Shown: piece by piece, positions 1-8,521 of the stretch
Layout: the number at the start of each line of letters is the position of its first letter
Numbering within the stretch: position 1 is the first letter of the stretch
Notes under the pieces: generated by a model
Told to the model about the DNA's origin: nothing
The model's database searches: none
The model's input: the letters and a program-made list of their open reading frames with translations, nothing else
Position numbers and translations under genes: made by a program
NCBI RefSeq assembly: GCF_030555055.1
Contig: NZ_JAMOAO010000001.1
Span: forward strand, 4,402,001 to 4,466,000
Source of the DNA: Nocardiopsis sp. YSL2
Lineage (GTDB): Bacteria; Actinomycetota; Actinomycetes; Streptosporangiales; Streptosporangiaceae
Direction: 5' to 3'
Length of the DNA stretch: 64,000 bases

Positions 1-217
1 ACCGCACGCGGCCCAGGGGGCCGTCTTCGCGGCCAAGGCCCGCGTCCTCGCGGGCACGGTCCCCGAGCACACCGAGGCCACGGTGCACGCGCTCACCGGT
101 ATGGACTGCGTCGGCGCCGCCGCCCTGGCCGACGAGCACGAGGTGGAGCCCGGGGACCGCGGCGGCGTCCCCGCCTACGAGGTCTGGCGCGCCGGTGTGC
201 GCGCGCACTTCTCCTGA
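1..217 (+). CDS. DUF1702 (UnbL-type) protein, C-terminal part, cut by window edge
   Basis: Only the last 71 codons are present, read in the frame that begins at base 2 and ends at the TGA at 215-217. The end of the protein (FAAKARVLAG, then PAYEVWRAGV) lines up with the end of the DUF1702 protein encoded just downstream (FAAEARVRAG, then PWYEIWRVSV), so it is very probably a tandem paralogue. DUF1702 proteins, called UnbL or E2/E3 in enediyne work, accompany enediyne polyketide synthases; their biochemical role is not known to me. The 102-base gap to the next gene suggests a shared transcript. Nothing can be said about the missing N-terminus. Family assignment rests on the paralogue comparison. 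Confidence 0.7.
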   Translation, partial: PHAAQGAVFAAKARVLAGTVPEHTEATVHALTGMDCVGAAALADEHEVEPGDRGGVPAYEVWRAGVRAHFS

Positions 218-319
218 CGTGCGCAGCGACCGGCAATCGCGGAGTAGACCCTCCGACCGCCGCGAGGGAAGCATGGAACCCACATCGACAGAGTCCGTCG
301 CCACACGCGGGAGGACGCA

Positions 320-1312
320 TTGGCCAGTCTGACAGGAGCGCTCCGGCGTCGAGTCCTGACACCGGACATCTCCGAGACCACACTCGAAACCCGCGGATTC
401 CACGACAAGGGCCCGGCCGGGCGCAGCGTCCTGGAGACGGTGGGAGCGTCGTTCCTGGCCGGTCTGGGGGACGCCGTGGAGACGGCGTCCCCAGAGCGCA
501 CCGACGCGCGGCTCACGGCATTGAGCACGCGGTACCAGGGGTTCGCCTACGAAGGGGCGGCGATGGGCTTCGCGCTGCTGGACGCGCTCTCGTTCAGGGG
601 CGGCAGGACCCGGCGCTTCCTCGACGGACCCGGCGCCCCTCACGTGTACATGGCCTACGTGGGCATCGGATGGGCCATGGCCCGCCTGCCCAAGCCCCTG
701 TGGCCGGGCACCGGCGACCTGGACCCGGTGCTCCGGTGGCTCGTGCACGACGGCTACGGGTTCCACCAGGCCTACTTCCACACCGAAGCCCACGTCCACC
801 GCCGTGAGCGGGCCACCGGGGCCGCCCGGCGCACGGGGGACGGCGCCTACGCGCTGCGCGCCGCCGACCAGGGCATCGGCCGGGCGCTGTGGTTCGTGGC
901 GGGAACGGACGCCGAACGGGCCGCCGCGCTGGTCGAGACCTTCCCGCGTGAGCGCAGGCAGGACCTCTACGCGGGGTTGGGCCTGGCCGCCACCTACGCG
1001 GGCGGCGCCGACGAGGAGGAGCTGGACGCCCTGTGCGAGCGGGCGGGGGAGCACCGCTGGTTCCTCGCCCAGGGCAGCGCCTTCGCGGCCGAGGCCCGGG
1101 TGCGCGCCGGCCTCGTCGTTCCCCACACCGAGACCGCCACCCGGGTCCTGTGCTCCCTCGACGCCGAGAAGGCGGCACGCCTGTCCAGGGACCACCGCCC
1201 CGACGCCTCAGCAGGCCCCGCCCCCTCTCCGGACCGCCCCTGGTACGAGATCTGGCGCGTGTCGGTGGCCGAGGAGTTCGCCCACCGGGGCGGGGCGGGG
1301 GGCCTCTCATGA
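320..1312 (+). CDS. DUF1702 family protein (enediyne UnbL / E3-type)
   Basis: A 330-residue protein with the DUF1702 hallmarks: an N-terminal RRRVLTP...LETRGFH segment (residues about 9-28), a GFAYEGAAMG motif near residue 75, and a C-terminal PWYEIWRVSV block. No signal peptide or membrane segment is seen, so it is probably cytosolic. Family members are found next to enediyne polyketide synthases and are also called UnbL; no reaction has been assigned to them as far as I know. The TTG start is chosen because GGAGG lies about 8 bases upstream. The stop codon overlaps the start of the following P450 as ATGA, which implies translational coupling and co-function with the P450 / DUF5987 / GMC trio. 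Length fits the full family. Confidence 0.8.
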   Translation: MASLTGALRRRVLTPDISETTLETRGFHDKGPAGRSVLETVGASFLAGLGDAVETASPERTDARLTALSTRYQGFAYEGAAMGFALLDALSFRGGRTRRFLDGPGAPHVYMAYVGIGWAMARLPKPLWPGTGDLDPVLRWLVHDGYGFHQAYFHTEAHVHRRERATGAARRTGDGAYALRAADQGIGRALWFVAGTDAERAAALVETFPRERRQDLYAGLGLAATYAGGADEEELDALCERAGEHRWFLAQGSAFAAEARVRAGLVVPHTETATRVLCSLDAEKAARLSRDHRPDASAGPAPSPDRPWYEIWRVSVAEEFAHRGGAGGLS

Positions 1313-2649
1313 CCGACCGACGCAGACTCCCTCCCCGCACCCCTCCCTCCGCCGCCCCGGGCATGCTCCGCGACCTGGTCACCGACAGGCTCGCCATGAT
1401 GACCACGGCGGCAGAACGGCACGGCGACGCGGTACGGATGGTCGCCGGTCCCAAGACCCTGTACTTCTTCAACCACCCCGACCACGCCAAGCACGTCCTG
1501 GCCGAGAACAGCGCCAACTACCACAAGGGCATCGGCCAGGCACACGCGCGACGGGCGCTCGGTGACGGGCTGCTCACCAGCGAGGGCGAGCTCTGGCGGG
1601 CCCAGCGCCGGACCATGCGCCCGGTCTTCGGGCACCAGAGGATCGCCGCCCAGGCCGACGCCGTGGCCAAGGAGGCCACCGCCCTCGTGGACCGCCTGCG
1701 GTCGCACGCGGGCCGCGGCCCCGTCGACGTGTCGGCCGCGGCGACCGAACTGACCCTGGGGGTCCTGGGACGCACCCTGCTCGACACCGACCTGCACGCC
1801 TTCGACACCATCGGCACCGCCTTCGAGGCCGTCCAGGACCAGGCCATGCTCGACATGGTGACCATGAACGGCCTGCCGGTGTGGCTGCCCTTCCGTACCC
1901 AGACCAGGTTCCGGCGCGCCCGCCGGGAACTGCAGCGGATCGTGGCCCGGCTCGTGCGCGAACGCGTGCCCGGCGACGGGGACGACGCCCTCTCGCGCGT
2001 CCTGGCCGACGCCGACGCCGAGACCGACGCCGGCTCCCGTGCCCGCCGCGTGCGCGACGAGCTCGTCACGCTGCTGCTGGCCGGGCACGAGACCACGGCG
2101 AGCACCCTGAGCTGGGCCCTCTACCTCGTGGACCGCAACCCCGGCACCGCCGAGCGCCTCGCGGAGGAGGCGGTGCGCGTCCTCGGCGACCGGGCGCCCA
2201 CCTACGAGGACCTGCACGGGCTCACCTTCACCACCGCTGTCGTGCAGGAGGCCATGCGGCTGTACCCGCCCGTGTGGATCCTGCCGCGCAAGGCGCTGGC
2301 CGACGACGAGGTGGGCGGCTACCACGTCCCCGCCGGAGCCGACGTCCTGATCTGCCCCTACACCCTGCACAGGCGCCCCGACGCCTGGGAGCGCCCGCAT
2401 GACTTCGACCCCGACCGCTTCGGCTCCGATCGTCGCGAGGAGCGGCACCGCTACGCCTACATCCCCTTCGGCGCCGGTCCGCGCGTCTGCGTGGGCAGCA
2501 ATCTGGGGATGATGGAGGCCGTCTTCGTGCTCGCCTCCATCGCCCGCGAGCTGCGCCTGACCCTTCCGCCGGGCCACCGGGCCGTCCCCGAGCCCATGCT
2601 CTCGCTGCGCGTGCGCGACGGCCTCCCCATGACGGTCCACCCGCTGTAG
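1309..2649 (+). CDS. cytochrome P450 (enediyne E7-like)
   Basis: A 446-residue class I P450. The I-helix motif AGHETT is at residues 258-263, the ExxR motif (EAMR) follows near residue 310, and the heme loop FGAGPRVCVG carries the thiolate Cys394, so the enzyme should be catalytically competent. It lacks a membrane anchor and would need a ferredoxin and reductase from elsewhere in the genome. The start overlaps the DUF1702 stop (ATGA). The order DUF1702, P450, DUF5987, GMC oxidoreductase recalls the E7-E8-E9 genes of nine-membered enediyne clusters; I make this link from memory of those clusters, not from an alignment. The substrate is probably a core polyene or enediyne intermediate, by inference from its neighbours. 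Confidence 0.85.
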   Translation: MTDRRRLPPRTPPSAAPGMLRDLVTDRLAMMTTAAERHGDAVRMVAGPKTLYFFNHPDHAKHVLAENSANYHKGIGQAHARRALGDGLLTSEGELWRAQRRTMRPVFGHQRIAAQADAVAKEATALVDRLRSHAGRGPVDVSAAATELTLGVLGRTLLDTDLHAFDTIGTAFEAVQDQAMLDMVTMNGLPVWLPFRTQTRFRRARRELQRIVARLVRERVPGDGDDALSRVLADADAETDAGSRARRVRDELVTLLLAGHETTASTLSWALYLVDRNPGTAERLAEEAVRVLGDRAPTYEDLHGLTFTTAVVQEAMRLYPPVWILPRKALADDEVGGYHVPAGADVLICPYTLHRRPDAWERPHDFDPDRFGSDRREERHRYAYIPFGAGPRVCVGSNLGMMEAVFVLASIARELRLTLPPGHRAVPEPMLSLRVRDGLPMTVHPL

Positions 2650-2702
2650 CGGCCGGCCGCGCCGCACTCCCCGATTCCGCATCCCAGGACAAGGAGACCT
2701 CC

Positions 2703-3272
2703 ATGCCCACAGGCGCCCCCGACGAGGGCAGCATCGAGACACGGACGCTGGAGGCGTTCGCCGACACTGTCCTGCCCGGCGCCAAGCGCGCCCCGGACGA
2801 CACGAGCATCGCCGGCCGCTCCCATGACGCCGGGGCGGTCGAGGCCGGCGCGCTGGAGCTCCTGCGCACCCCGGCCACGGGCCTGACGTCCGGTCTGCCC
2901 GAGTTCGCCGAACTGCTCAACGACCACGCCGCGGGGTACGCGGCCGAGCACGGCCTCTCCGCGGCGGACGGGGAGCCCCCCTTCGTCGCTCTGGCCTTCG
3001 AGGACCGCACCGCCCTGCTGCGCAACCTCACCTCGCCCGGCCACCCGGAGAAGGAGTTCTGGGTGATGCTGGCCCTCTTCTGCAACATGGCCTACGACAG
3101 CGCCGCGCACACCAGCACGCCCGAGGCCATCGCCGCCGGGCACCCGGGCCTGCGCGCGATGGGCTTCGCCGCCCCGGACGCCGACGGCCTGCTGCGGTTC
3201 GAGGAGTACTCCTACGGCCGGCCCCTGGCCCGCCTCCACCCGGACACCACGCCCTCGGGGAGCCCCGCATGA
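2703..3272 (+). CDS. DUF5987-type small protein, likely partner of the GMC oxidoreductase (E8-like)
   Basis: A 189-residue soluble protein with the look of a gluconate 2-dehydrogenase subunit 3 / DUF5987 protein: an N-terminal TLEAFADTVLPG segment typical of that group, then a mostly helical body. There is no cofactor motif of its own. The strong AAGGAG ribosome site before the ATG supports this start. Its stop overlaps the ATG of the GMC oxidoreductase (ATGA), as expected for a small subunit made together with a large flavin subunit. In enediyne clusters a protein of similar size sits between the P450 and the oxidoreductase and is named E8; no function is established there. Unlike periplasmic gluconate dehydrogenase subunits, no Tat or Sec signal is visible. 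Confidence 0.65.
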   Translation: MPTGAPDEGSIETRTLEAFADTVLPGAKRAPDDTSIAGRSHDAGAVEAGALELLRTPATGLTSGLPEFAELLNDHAAGYAAEHGLSAADGEPPFVALAFEDRTALLRNLTSPGHPEKEFWVMLALFCNMAYDSAAHTSTPEAIAAGHPGLRAMGFAAPDADGLLRFEEYSYGRPLARLHPDTTPSGSPA

Positions 3273-4921
3273 CCACCACGGAGAAGACCGACGTACTGAT
3301 CGTCGGAAGCGGATTCGGCGGAGCCATCACCGCCTACCACCTCGCCGCGGGCGGGGCGCGCGTCACGGTCCTGGAACGGGGCCCCTGGCTGGAGAGCCGC
3401 GACTTCGAGCACGACTTCCTCCTGGGCTCCTCCTACACCCGCGCCTTCGACTTCACCGTGGGCGACGGCATGAGCGTCCTGGGCGGCAACTGTGTGGGCG
3501 GCGGCAGCATGGTGTACTTCGCCGCCCTGCCGCGGGCCCCGCGCTTCGTGTTCGAGCGCCAGGGCTCCATCGGCCGACGCATGTGGCCGTCCTCGATCAC
3601 CCGCGACTCCCTCGACCCCTGGTACGACCGCGTCGCCGAGGCGATGGGCGTGCGCACCCAGGACTGGTCCGACGTCAGCTACGCGGGAGGGCTCTGGGGC
3701 GCGGCCTGCGACCACTCCGGGCGCACGGCGAACCCGGTCCCCGTCGCGATCGACAAGGACGCCTGCGTCAACTGCAACTGGATGATGGCCGGCTGCCGGT
3801 TCGACGCCAAGAAGTCGCTCGTGTTCAACTACCTGCCCGCCGCCACCGCCCACGGGGCCACCATCCGGCCCCTGCACGAGGTCCAGCGGCTGGAACGCCT
3901 CGACGACGGCGGCTACCGGGTCCACTACAACGTCGTCGACGGCGAGGACTACCGGGTCACGGCCGGTTCGGGCGCCATCGACGCCAAGATCGTGGTGCTC
4001 GCCGCCGGGGCGGGCGCCACCCCCGTCATCCTCCAGCGCTCCGAGGCGGACCTGGGGACGATGCCCCACGCGGTGGGCCGCTACTTCTCCGGCAACGGCG
4101 AGCGGCTCAACACCGCCGTGGTCGACGAGGACCGGGTCCGCGACGTCCTCGGCCTGGCCCGGGACGACGAACGGGCCTACGAGGCCTTCCAGATCGGCAA
4201 GGGGCCCTGCGTGGCCAACTGGGACCGGCTGGACCCGTCCCTGCCCGAGTACTCCCGGTACTCCCTCGAACAGCTCTACTTCCCGCCCGCGCTGGGCACG
4301 ATCCTCGCGCAGGTGCCCGGTGCGCCGTCGCCGTCGTGGTTCGGCGCCGACAAGAAGGAGATGCTGCGCCGCTGGAAGTCGTGGCTCATCGTGTTCACCA
4401 TGAGCGAGGACGACAACGAGGGCGTCTTCGGCCCTCCTCCTCCCACGGGCAACGCCGTGCGCCTGTCCCAGCAGATGCTCGGCAGGGGGCCGCTCAGCTA
4501 CCGTCCGACCGCCAACACCCAGCACGGATGGGCCAGCGCGGACGCCGAGGTCAAGGAGATCCTGGAAAAGGACGGGATCGCCCGGGTCGCCCCCTGGACC
4601 AACGACCTGGTCGGCGCCTACACGGTCCACCCGCTGGCCTCGTGCCGCATCGGCGACGACCCGCACACCTCCGCGCTGGACGACCGGCACGAGCTGCGGG
4701 GCCACCCGGGGATCTTCGTGACCGACGGGTCCTCGGTCCCCGGCGCGCTCACCGTCAACCCCGCCATGACCATCGCCGCACTCGCCGAGCGCTCCGTGCC
4801 CGGCATCGTCGAGGCCGCCCGGGCGCGCGGCCTCGACGTCACCTACGGCGCTCCCGCCCCCGACGGCGCCACGTCGGGGAGCGGGAACGTCCTGACCACG
4901 GCCGGCCGACGGTCCTCCTGA
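3269..4921 (+). CDS. GMC/cholesterol-oxidase-like flavin oxidoreductase with a cysteine cluster (E9-like)
   Basis: A 550-residue flavoprotein. The N-terminal dinucleotide fold has the FAD motif GSGFGG near residues 13-18, followed by VLERGPW and a GGNCVGGGS loop. An internal DACVNCNWMMAGC segment (about residues 168-180) contributes three closely spaced cysteines, as in the cholesterol-oxidase-like branch of the GMC superfamily. The C-terminus has the conserved HPLASCRIG and TVNPAMTIAALAERS blocks. It is translationally coupled to the DUF5987 gene and likely forms a complex with that protein. In nine-membered enediyne clusters an oxidoreductase (E9) occupies this place; its substrate is unknown to me. 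FAD binding is well supported, the E9 label is an inference from context. Confidence 0.8.
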   Translation: MTTTEKTDVLIVGSGFGGAITAYHLAAGGARVTVLERGPWLESRDFEHDFLLGSSYTRAFDFTVGDGMSVLGGNCVGGGSMVYFAALPRAPRFVFERQGSIGRRMWPSSITRDSLDPWYDRVAEAMGVRTQDWSDVSYAGGLWGAACDHSGRTANPVPVAIDKDACVNCNWMMAGCRFDAKKSLVFNYLPAATAHGATIRPLHEVQRLERLDDGGYRVHYNVVDGEDYRVTAGSGAIDAKIVVLAAGAGATPVILQRSEADLGTMPHAVGRYFSGNGERLNTAVVDEDRVRDVLGLARDDERAYEAFQIGKGPCVANWDRLDPSLPEYSRYSLEQLYFPPALGTILAQVPGAPSPSWFGADKKEMLRRWKSWLIVFTMSEDDNEGVFGPPPPTGNAVRLSQQMLGRGPLSYRPTANTQHGWASADAEVKEILEKDGIARVAPWTNDLVGAYTVHPLASCRIGDDPHTSALDDRHELRGHPGIFVTDGSSVPGALTVNPAMTIAALAERSVPGIVEAARARGLDVTYGAPAPDGATSGSGNVLTTAGRRSS

Positions 4922-4952
4922 CGGCCGGCGCTGCGAGAGGGGAGGTGGGCCG

Positions 4953-5975
4953 GTGCTCCGTGCCATCCTGAGATCGGCCGTGCGCCGGTCGCTGAACGAG
5001 GTGCGCCACGTGCGCCCCGACCCTCCGGGCCGGGCGCGCGGCGGGGTCGCCGACCTGTACGAGCGCGTGGAACGCGACTTCGGGGTCCTGGCCCCTCCCG
5101 TGGCCATGCTCTCGCCCGCACCGGAGTGCGCGGCCGCCACGTGGACGGCGCTGCGCGAGTCCCTCCTGGTTCCGGGGCGCACCTCGCGCGCGGACCGGGA
5201 GGCGGTCGCGACGGCGGTGTCCAGGGGCAACACCTGTCCCTACTGCGTGGAGGTGCACGGCGCCACCCTGGGCTCCCTGGGCGGGACCGCGGACGCCGAC
5301 GCCCCCTACCCCGGGGCACTGGCCTCGGCGGCTCCGGCCGAGCGGGCCGAACTGGGCGCCGTCGCGCTGACCTTCGAGCACATCAACCGGCTGGTCAACG
5401 TCTTCCTGCCCGAGTCCCCCCTGCCCGTGTTCGCACCCGGTCCCTTGCGGGAGCCGCTGCGCCGCGCCACCGGCGCGGTCATCGCCGCCCGCCCGGGCCC
5501 GCCCCCGTCCCCCGACACCTCGCTGGAACTGCTGCCCGGGGCGGCACGGCGGGCACCCGTCCCCGAGGACCTGTGCTGGGCCCGCGGGGACGGGCGGGTC
5601 CAGCGCGTCCTGACCGGTGTGGCCGCCGCGGTCGAGGCGGCCGGGGAGCGGGCGCTCACACCCGCCGTCCGCTCCGTGCTGCGCGAGCACCTGCGCCGGC
5701 ACGGCACGGGCCCGGCCGGGATCGGCCGGGCCTGGACGGAGGCCCCCGTGCAGGCCCTGCCCCCGTCCGAACGGCCGCTGGGACGGCTGGTCCTGCTCAC
5801 CGCGCGCGCCTCCTACCAGGTCGGTGACGACACCGTCCTGGACTGCCGACGGTCCGGGGCCGACGACGCCGACCTCGTCAGGGCCGTCTCCTGGGCCGCG
5901 ATGACCGCGGCCCGCCACACCGTGGCCGCGACCTTCACCCCCTGTACCGAACCTGACCAAGGGAGCACGACGTGA
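4953..5975 (+). CDS. carboxymuconolactone decarboxylase / AhpD-like protein
   Basis: A 340-residue protein starting at GTG behind GGAGGTGG. The AhpD-type active-site signature is clear: TCPYCVEVH with Cys95, Cys98 and His102, the arrangement that in AhpD reduces peroxides or disulfides. It is almost twice the length of AhpD; the second half repeats the helical character (LVLLTARASYQVGD is similar to the end of CMD domains) but lacks a second CxxC. The length would fit a double CMD-like protein with one dead half. It sits 31 bases after the GMC gene and overlaps the next gene (GTGA). A protective redox role, or thiol chemistry on a reactive intermediate, is plausible but not shown. Confidence 0.65.
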   Translation: MLRAILRSAVRRSLNEVRHVRPDPPGRARGGVADLYERVERDFGVLAPPVAMLSPAPECAAATWTALRESLLVPGRTSRADREAVATAVSRGNTCPYCVEVHGATLGSLGGTADADAPYPGALASAAPAERAELGAVALTFEHINRLVNVFLPESPLPVFAPGPLREPLRRATGAVIAARPGPPPSPDTSLELLPGAARRAPVPEDLCWARGDGRVQRVLTGVAAAVEAAGERALTPAVRSVLREHLRRHGTGPAGIGRAWTEAPVQALPPSERPLGRLVLLTARASYQVGDDTVLDCRRSGADDADLVRAVSWAAMTAARHTVAATFTPCTEPDQGSTT

Positions 5976-6787
5976 ACCAACCTCCGAACGTCATCACGCA
6001 ACTGCCCGCCGTCATCGAGGACCTGGCAGCCGAGGCGGCCGGCATCGACGCGCTGGTCGAGGGCCTGGACCCGGCCGACTGGGCCCGGGAGACCCCGGCG
6101 CAGGGGTGGACGGTGGCCCACCAGGTGGCCCACCTGTGCTTCGTCTTCCGGCTGGCGGGCACCGCCGCCTCCGACGCCGAGGCGTTCAGGGCCATGACGG
6201 ACCGGGCCGGCGGGGACCTGGACGGGGCCGTCAACGCGGCCCTGGCCACCTACCCCCTGGACGACCCGGAGAAGCTCCTCGCCCGCTGGCGGGCCGACCG
6301 CGACTTCGCCGTCGAGGCCCTGGCGGCGGCCCCCGCCGACCGGCCGGTGCCCTGGCTGGTGCGGCCGATCCCCCCGGGCGTCCTCGCCTGCGCCGGCATG
6401 ATGGAGGTCTTCGCCCACGGGCAGGACATCGCCGACGCCCTGGGCGCGGTCCCCCGGCGCACCGACCGGATCGGCAGCGTGGTCGGCTTCGCGGTGCTGA
6501 CGTGGGAGTTCGGCTACGAGTCCCGAGGGCTCACTCCGCCCGACACCGAGTTCCGGTACGAGCTGACCTCGCCCTCCGGCCAGAAGTGGGAGTTCGGCCC
6601 GGCCGACGCCGAGCAGCGGATCACGGGCGACGCCACCGACTTCTGCCTCCTCGTCACCCGTCGGCGCCACCCCGACGACCTGGACGTGGCCGCGGTGGGC
6701 GCCGACGCCGAACACTGGATCCGGATCGCCCAGGCCTACCGGGGTCCGGCCGGGCCCGGCCGCAGCCCCGGGCAGTTCGACGGCTGA
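5972..6787 (+). CDS. TIGR03084-type / maleylpyruvate-isomerase-like DinB-fold protein
   Basis: A 271-residue protein of the DinB / mycothiol-dependent isomerase group. The N-terminus has the typical GLDPADWARETPAQGWTVAHQVAHL pattern split over residues 31-55, including the metal-ligand type histidine in the AHQVAHL helix; a second histidine pair occurs in EVFAHGQDIADALG. Family members use mycothiol, the low-molecular-weight thiol of actinomycetes, or only a metal ion. The GTG start overlaps the preceding stop, making this the last gene of a coupled operon that begins before the window. A perfect hairpin follows. In an enediyne setting a thiol-linked isomerase or detoxification role is possible; I cannot assign a substrate. 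It may correspond to the unknown E11 protein, but I am unsure. Confidence 0.55.
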   Translation: MNQPPNVITQLPAVIEDLAAEAAGIDALVEGLDPADWARETPAQGWTVAHQVAHLCFVFRLAGTAASDAEAFRAMTDRAGGDLDGAVNAALATYPLDDPEKLLARWRADRDFAVEALAAAPADRPVPWLVRPIPPGVLACAGMMEVFAHGQDIADALGAVPRRTDRIGSVVGFAVLTWEFGYESRGLTPPDTEFRYELTSPSGQKWEFGPADAEQRITGDATDFCLLVTRRRHPDDLDVAAVGADAEHWIRIAQAYRGPAGPGRSPGQFDG

Positions 6788-7070
6788 GTCCGGACGAGGC
6801 GGCGAGCCCCTGCGCGGGGCCCGGCCGTCGAAGCGGCCCGGGACCACCACGACGGTGGGCCCGGGCCGCCGGGCTTTCCGCCCCCCGGCCTCGGCAGGGC
6901 ACCCCTCGGCCCCGGTGCCGGGCGTGTGCCGGGGCGGAGTGCGGCCGAACCGCCGGGCGCTCTCGTGGCGACCTGCGCAGGGCCCGTGCCACCCGGCCAC
7001 GTCGGCCAGGGCCTCCGGCAGGGCCTCGCCCCGCCCTGTGGGCACCCGGCCGGCCCCGCCGACAGGCCGA

Positions 7071-7109
7071 GGGCCCCGGCTCCACCGGAAACCGGTGGAG
7101 CCGGGGCCC
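7071..7109. terminator. perfect 18-bp hairpin between convergent genes
   Basis: Arms 7071-7088 and 7092-7109 are exact inverted repeats with a 3-base AAA loop. It lies between two genes that face each other and can terminate transcription from both sides. The rest of the 6,788-7,119 gap is GC-rich sequence in which I see no gene. Confidence 0.75.
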
Positions 7110-7119
7110 AGCGCCGTGC

Positions 7120-7575
7120 TCAGCCCTTGAGCGGGCTGGTCTGGTGGACGAGCAGCTTCCAGTCGCCGTCCCGCCTCACCATGACCCACAGGGCGCGCAG
7201 CTCGTCCTGTGGTGCGACGGAGCTCTGCCCCTCGCGGACGTAGCCGCCCTCGGTCACGGCGAGCGCGACGTCGTCCGTCAGCAGTTCGACCTTCAGCGGT
7301 TCGCCCTGCGCCCGCATGCCCCGATAGGGGCCGGCGAAGCCCTCGGCCATGTAGGAGCGGATCTCCTCCCGGCCCTTGAGCTGGGTGTCACCGATCAGTT
7401 CGCTGCCGTTGTCCGCGAACAGTTCGGCGAGGGCGTCCGCGTCGTTCGCCTCCCACGCCGCGTGGGCTCGGAGCGGAACCGTGAGCGCGGCTCCCTCCGG
7501 CCCGTTCGGGTAGGCGCCGTAGCGGCCCGCCCACTCCTTCGCCTGGGCAACCAGCGATGCTGCCTGGTCCGTCAT
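7120..7575 (-). CDS. SgcJ/EcaC-type SnoaL-like protein, copy A
   Basis: A 151-residue single-domain NTF2/SnoaL-fold protein. Diagnostic pieces are HAAWEANDADALAELFADNG, split here at residues about 39-58, then GREEIRSYM, FAGPYRGM and a final LRALWVMVRRDGDWKLL strand. Proteins of this type (SgcJ in C-1027) occur in enediyne clusters and are annotated as an SgcJ/EcaC family oxidoreductase, though no cofactor motif is visible and the reaction is not established to my knowledge. It is the second gene of a two-gene leftward operon, 39 bases behind copy B. Copy C further right shares REEIRSYMA and the ALW..V..DG.W.LL ending, so the three are paralogues that probably act on related intermediates. 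Confidence 0.75.
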   Translation of the reverse strand: MTDQAASLVAQAKEWAGRYGAYPNGPEGAALTVPLRAHAAWEANDADALAELFADNGSELIGDTQLKGREEIRSYMAEGFAGPYRGMRAQGEPLKVELLTDDVALAVTEGGYVREGQSSVAPQDELRALWVMVRRDGDWKLLVHQTSPLKG

Positions 7576-7614
7576 GTTGCATCTCCCGTCTGTTGTGGTG
7601 GAGGAACGGCGAAG

Positions 7615-8082
7615 TCACCAGCGCAGGGTGGCGCCCGCCCCGCGAGGGCTGTTCTGGTAGGCGGCCAGCTGCCACGTTCCGTCGCGCTTGACCACCACCC
7701 AGGTGGACCGCACCGCGAGCTCCTCGTTGATCTCCGTCTCGCCCGGGGCCAGAATCCCGCCATGGGTGCGCAGCACCGCCACGTCATCGGAGGCGAACCG
7801 CACGTCCACGGGGGCGCCCGTCACCCCGGTGTCCTTGAACGGGCCCGCGTACGCGGCCGCCATGAAGGCCCTGACCTCCTCACGGCCCTGCTTGAACACA
7901 TCCCCCGGGAGGATGAGGATCCCGTCCTCGGTGAAGACCTCGGCCACGCCCGCCGCGTCGTTGCGGGACCACGCCTCGACGAGGCGCAGCGGCACGCCCA
8001 GGACCTCCTTCTCCTTCGCTCCGGTGAACTCCCCGTAGTAGGAGTCCAGGTCGGTCATTGCAGATGCGGTGTCCATGGACAT
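7615..8082 (-). CDS. SgcJ/EcaC-type SnoaL-like protein, copy B
   Basis: A 155-residue paralogue of copy A. It keeps VEAWSRNDAAGVAEVFTEDG (split over residues about 34-53), GREEVRAFM, the AGPF turn and the WVVVKRDGTWQLAAYQNSP ending, and carries a short extra C-terminal tail. The chosen ATG is preceded by AAGGGAG at about 10 bases; in-frame ATGs at codons 3 and 9 are alternatives. It is the first gene of the leftward pair and divergent from the rfbB unit, with which it shares an upstream region. The fold (NTF2-like cone with an open cavity) suits binding of a hydrophobic polyketide intermediate. Catalytic role unknown. Confidence 0.72.
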   Translation of the reverse strand: MSMDTASAMTDLDSYYGEFTGAKEKEVLGVPLRLVEAWSRNDAAGVAEVFTEDGILILPGDVFKQGREEVRAFMAAAYAGPFKDTGVTGAPVDVRFASDDVAVLRTHGGILAPGETEINEELAVRSTWVVVKRDGTWQLAAYQNSPRGAGATLRW

Positions 8083-8521
8083 GAACAGCCACTCCCTTCG
8101 ATGGAGCCTCTCGATGGTGATGAACGGACTGGTCCGATCCGCCGCGGCGGTGAGCCGTCCCGGCTTCCGGTCGCGCCGGGCCGAACCGAGGCGGGCCGGG
8201 GCGGTGGCGGTCCTCGGTGGACCGCGGGATACGTGTGCGCGGCGGCTTCGAGGCGCGAAGGCACCTCCCTACCTGCCACTCAGTCTGCGCCGGGAAGGGC
8301 GCAGGGCACTTCTCGGATCCTGCTGTGCGCGGCCCGCGCCTGGACCGTGGCGGCGGGTGCGCAAACGCGGAGAAGCGCGCCCGTGCCCGGCAGCCGGACG
8401 ATGAAGCGGCCGCCGAGACACGGTGGGGGACGACGCGGCGGCCGTCCTGGGGCCGCTCCGGCGACCGCGGTGCGGACACTCCCGGTCCCCACCACCGCCC
8501 GACGACGAGAAGGGGAGGGCT
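8083..8521. other. gene-free divergent control region
   Basis: About 440 bases between the leftward SgcJ-like pair and the rightward rfbB unit. It presumably holds both promoters, but I see no convincing -35/-10 pair, operator repeat or small gene in it. Open frames crossing it have no ribosome site and no family resemblance. Confidence 0.5.

Noticed and set aside
1309..2649. The first P450 as a DesVIII-like glycosyltransferase activator
   Set aside because: The heme loop FGAGPRVCVG has its cysteine and the I-helix is intact, whereas activators lack the heme ligand.
3212..5233. A 673-codon minus-strand frame over the GMC gene
   Set aside because: It is antisense to a gene with FAD and cysteine motifs, and has no ribosome site.
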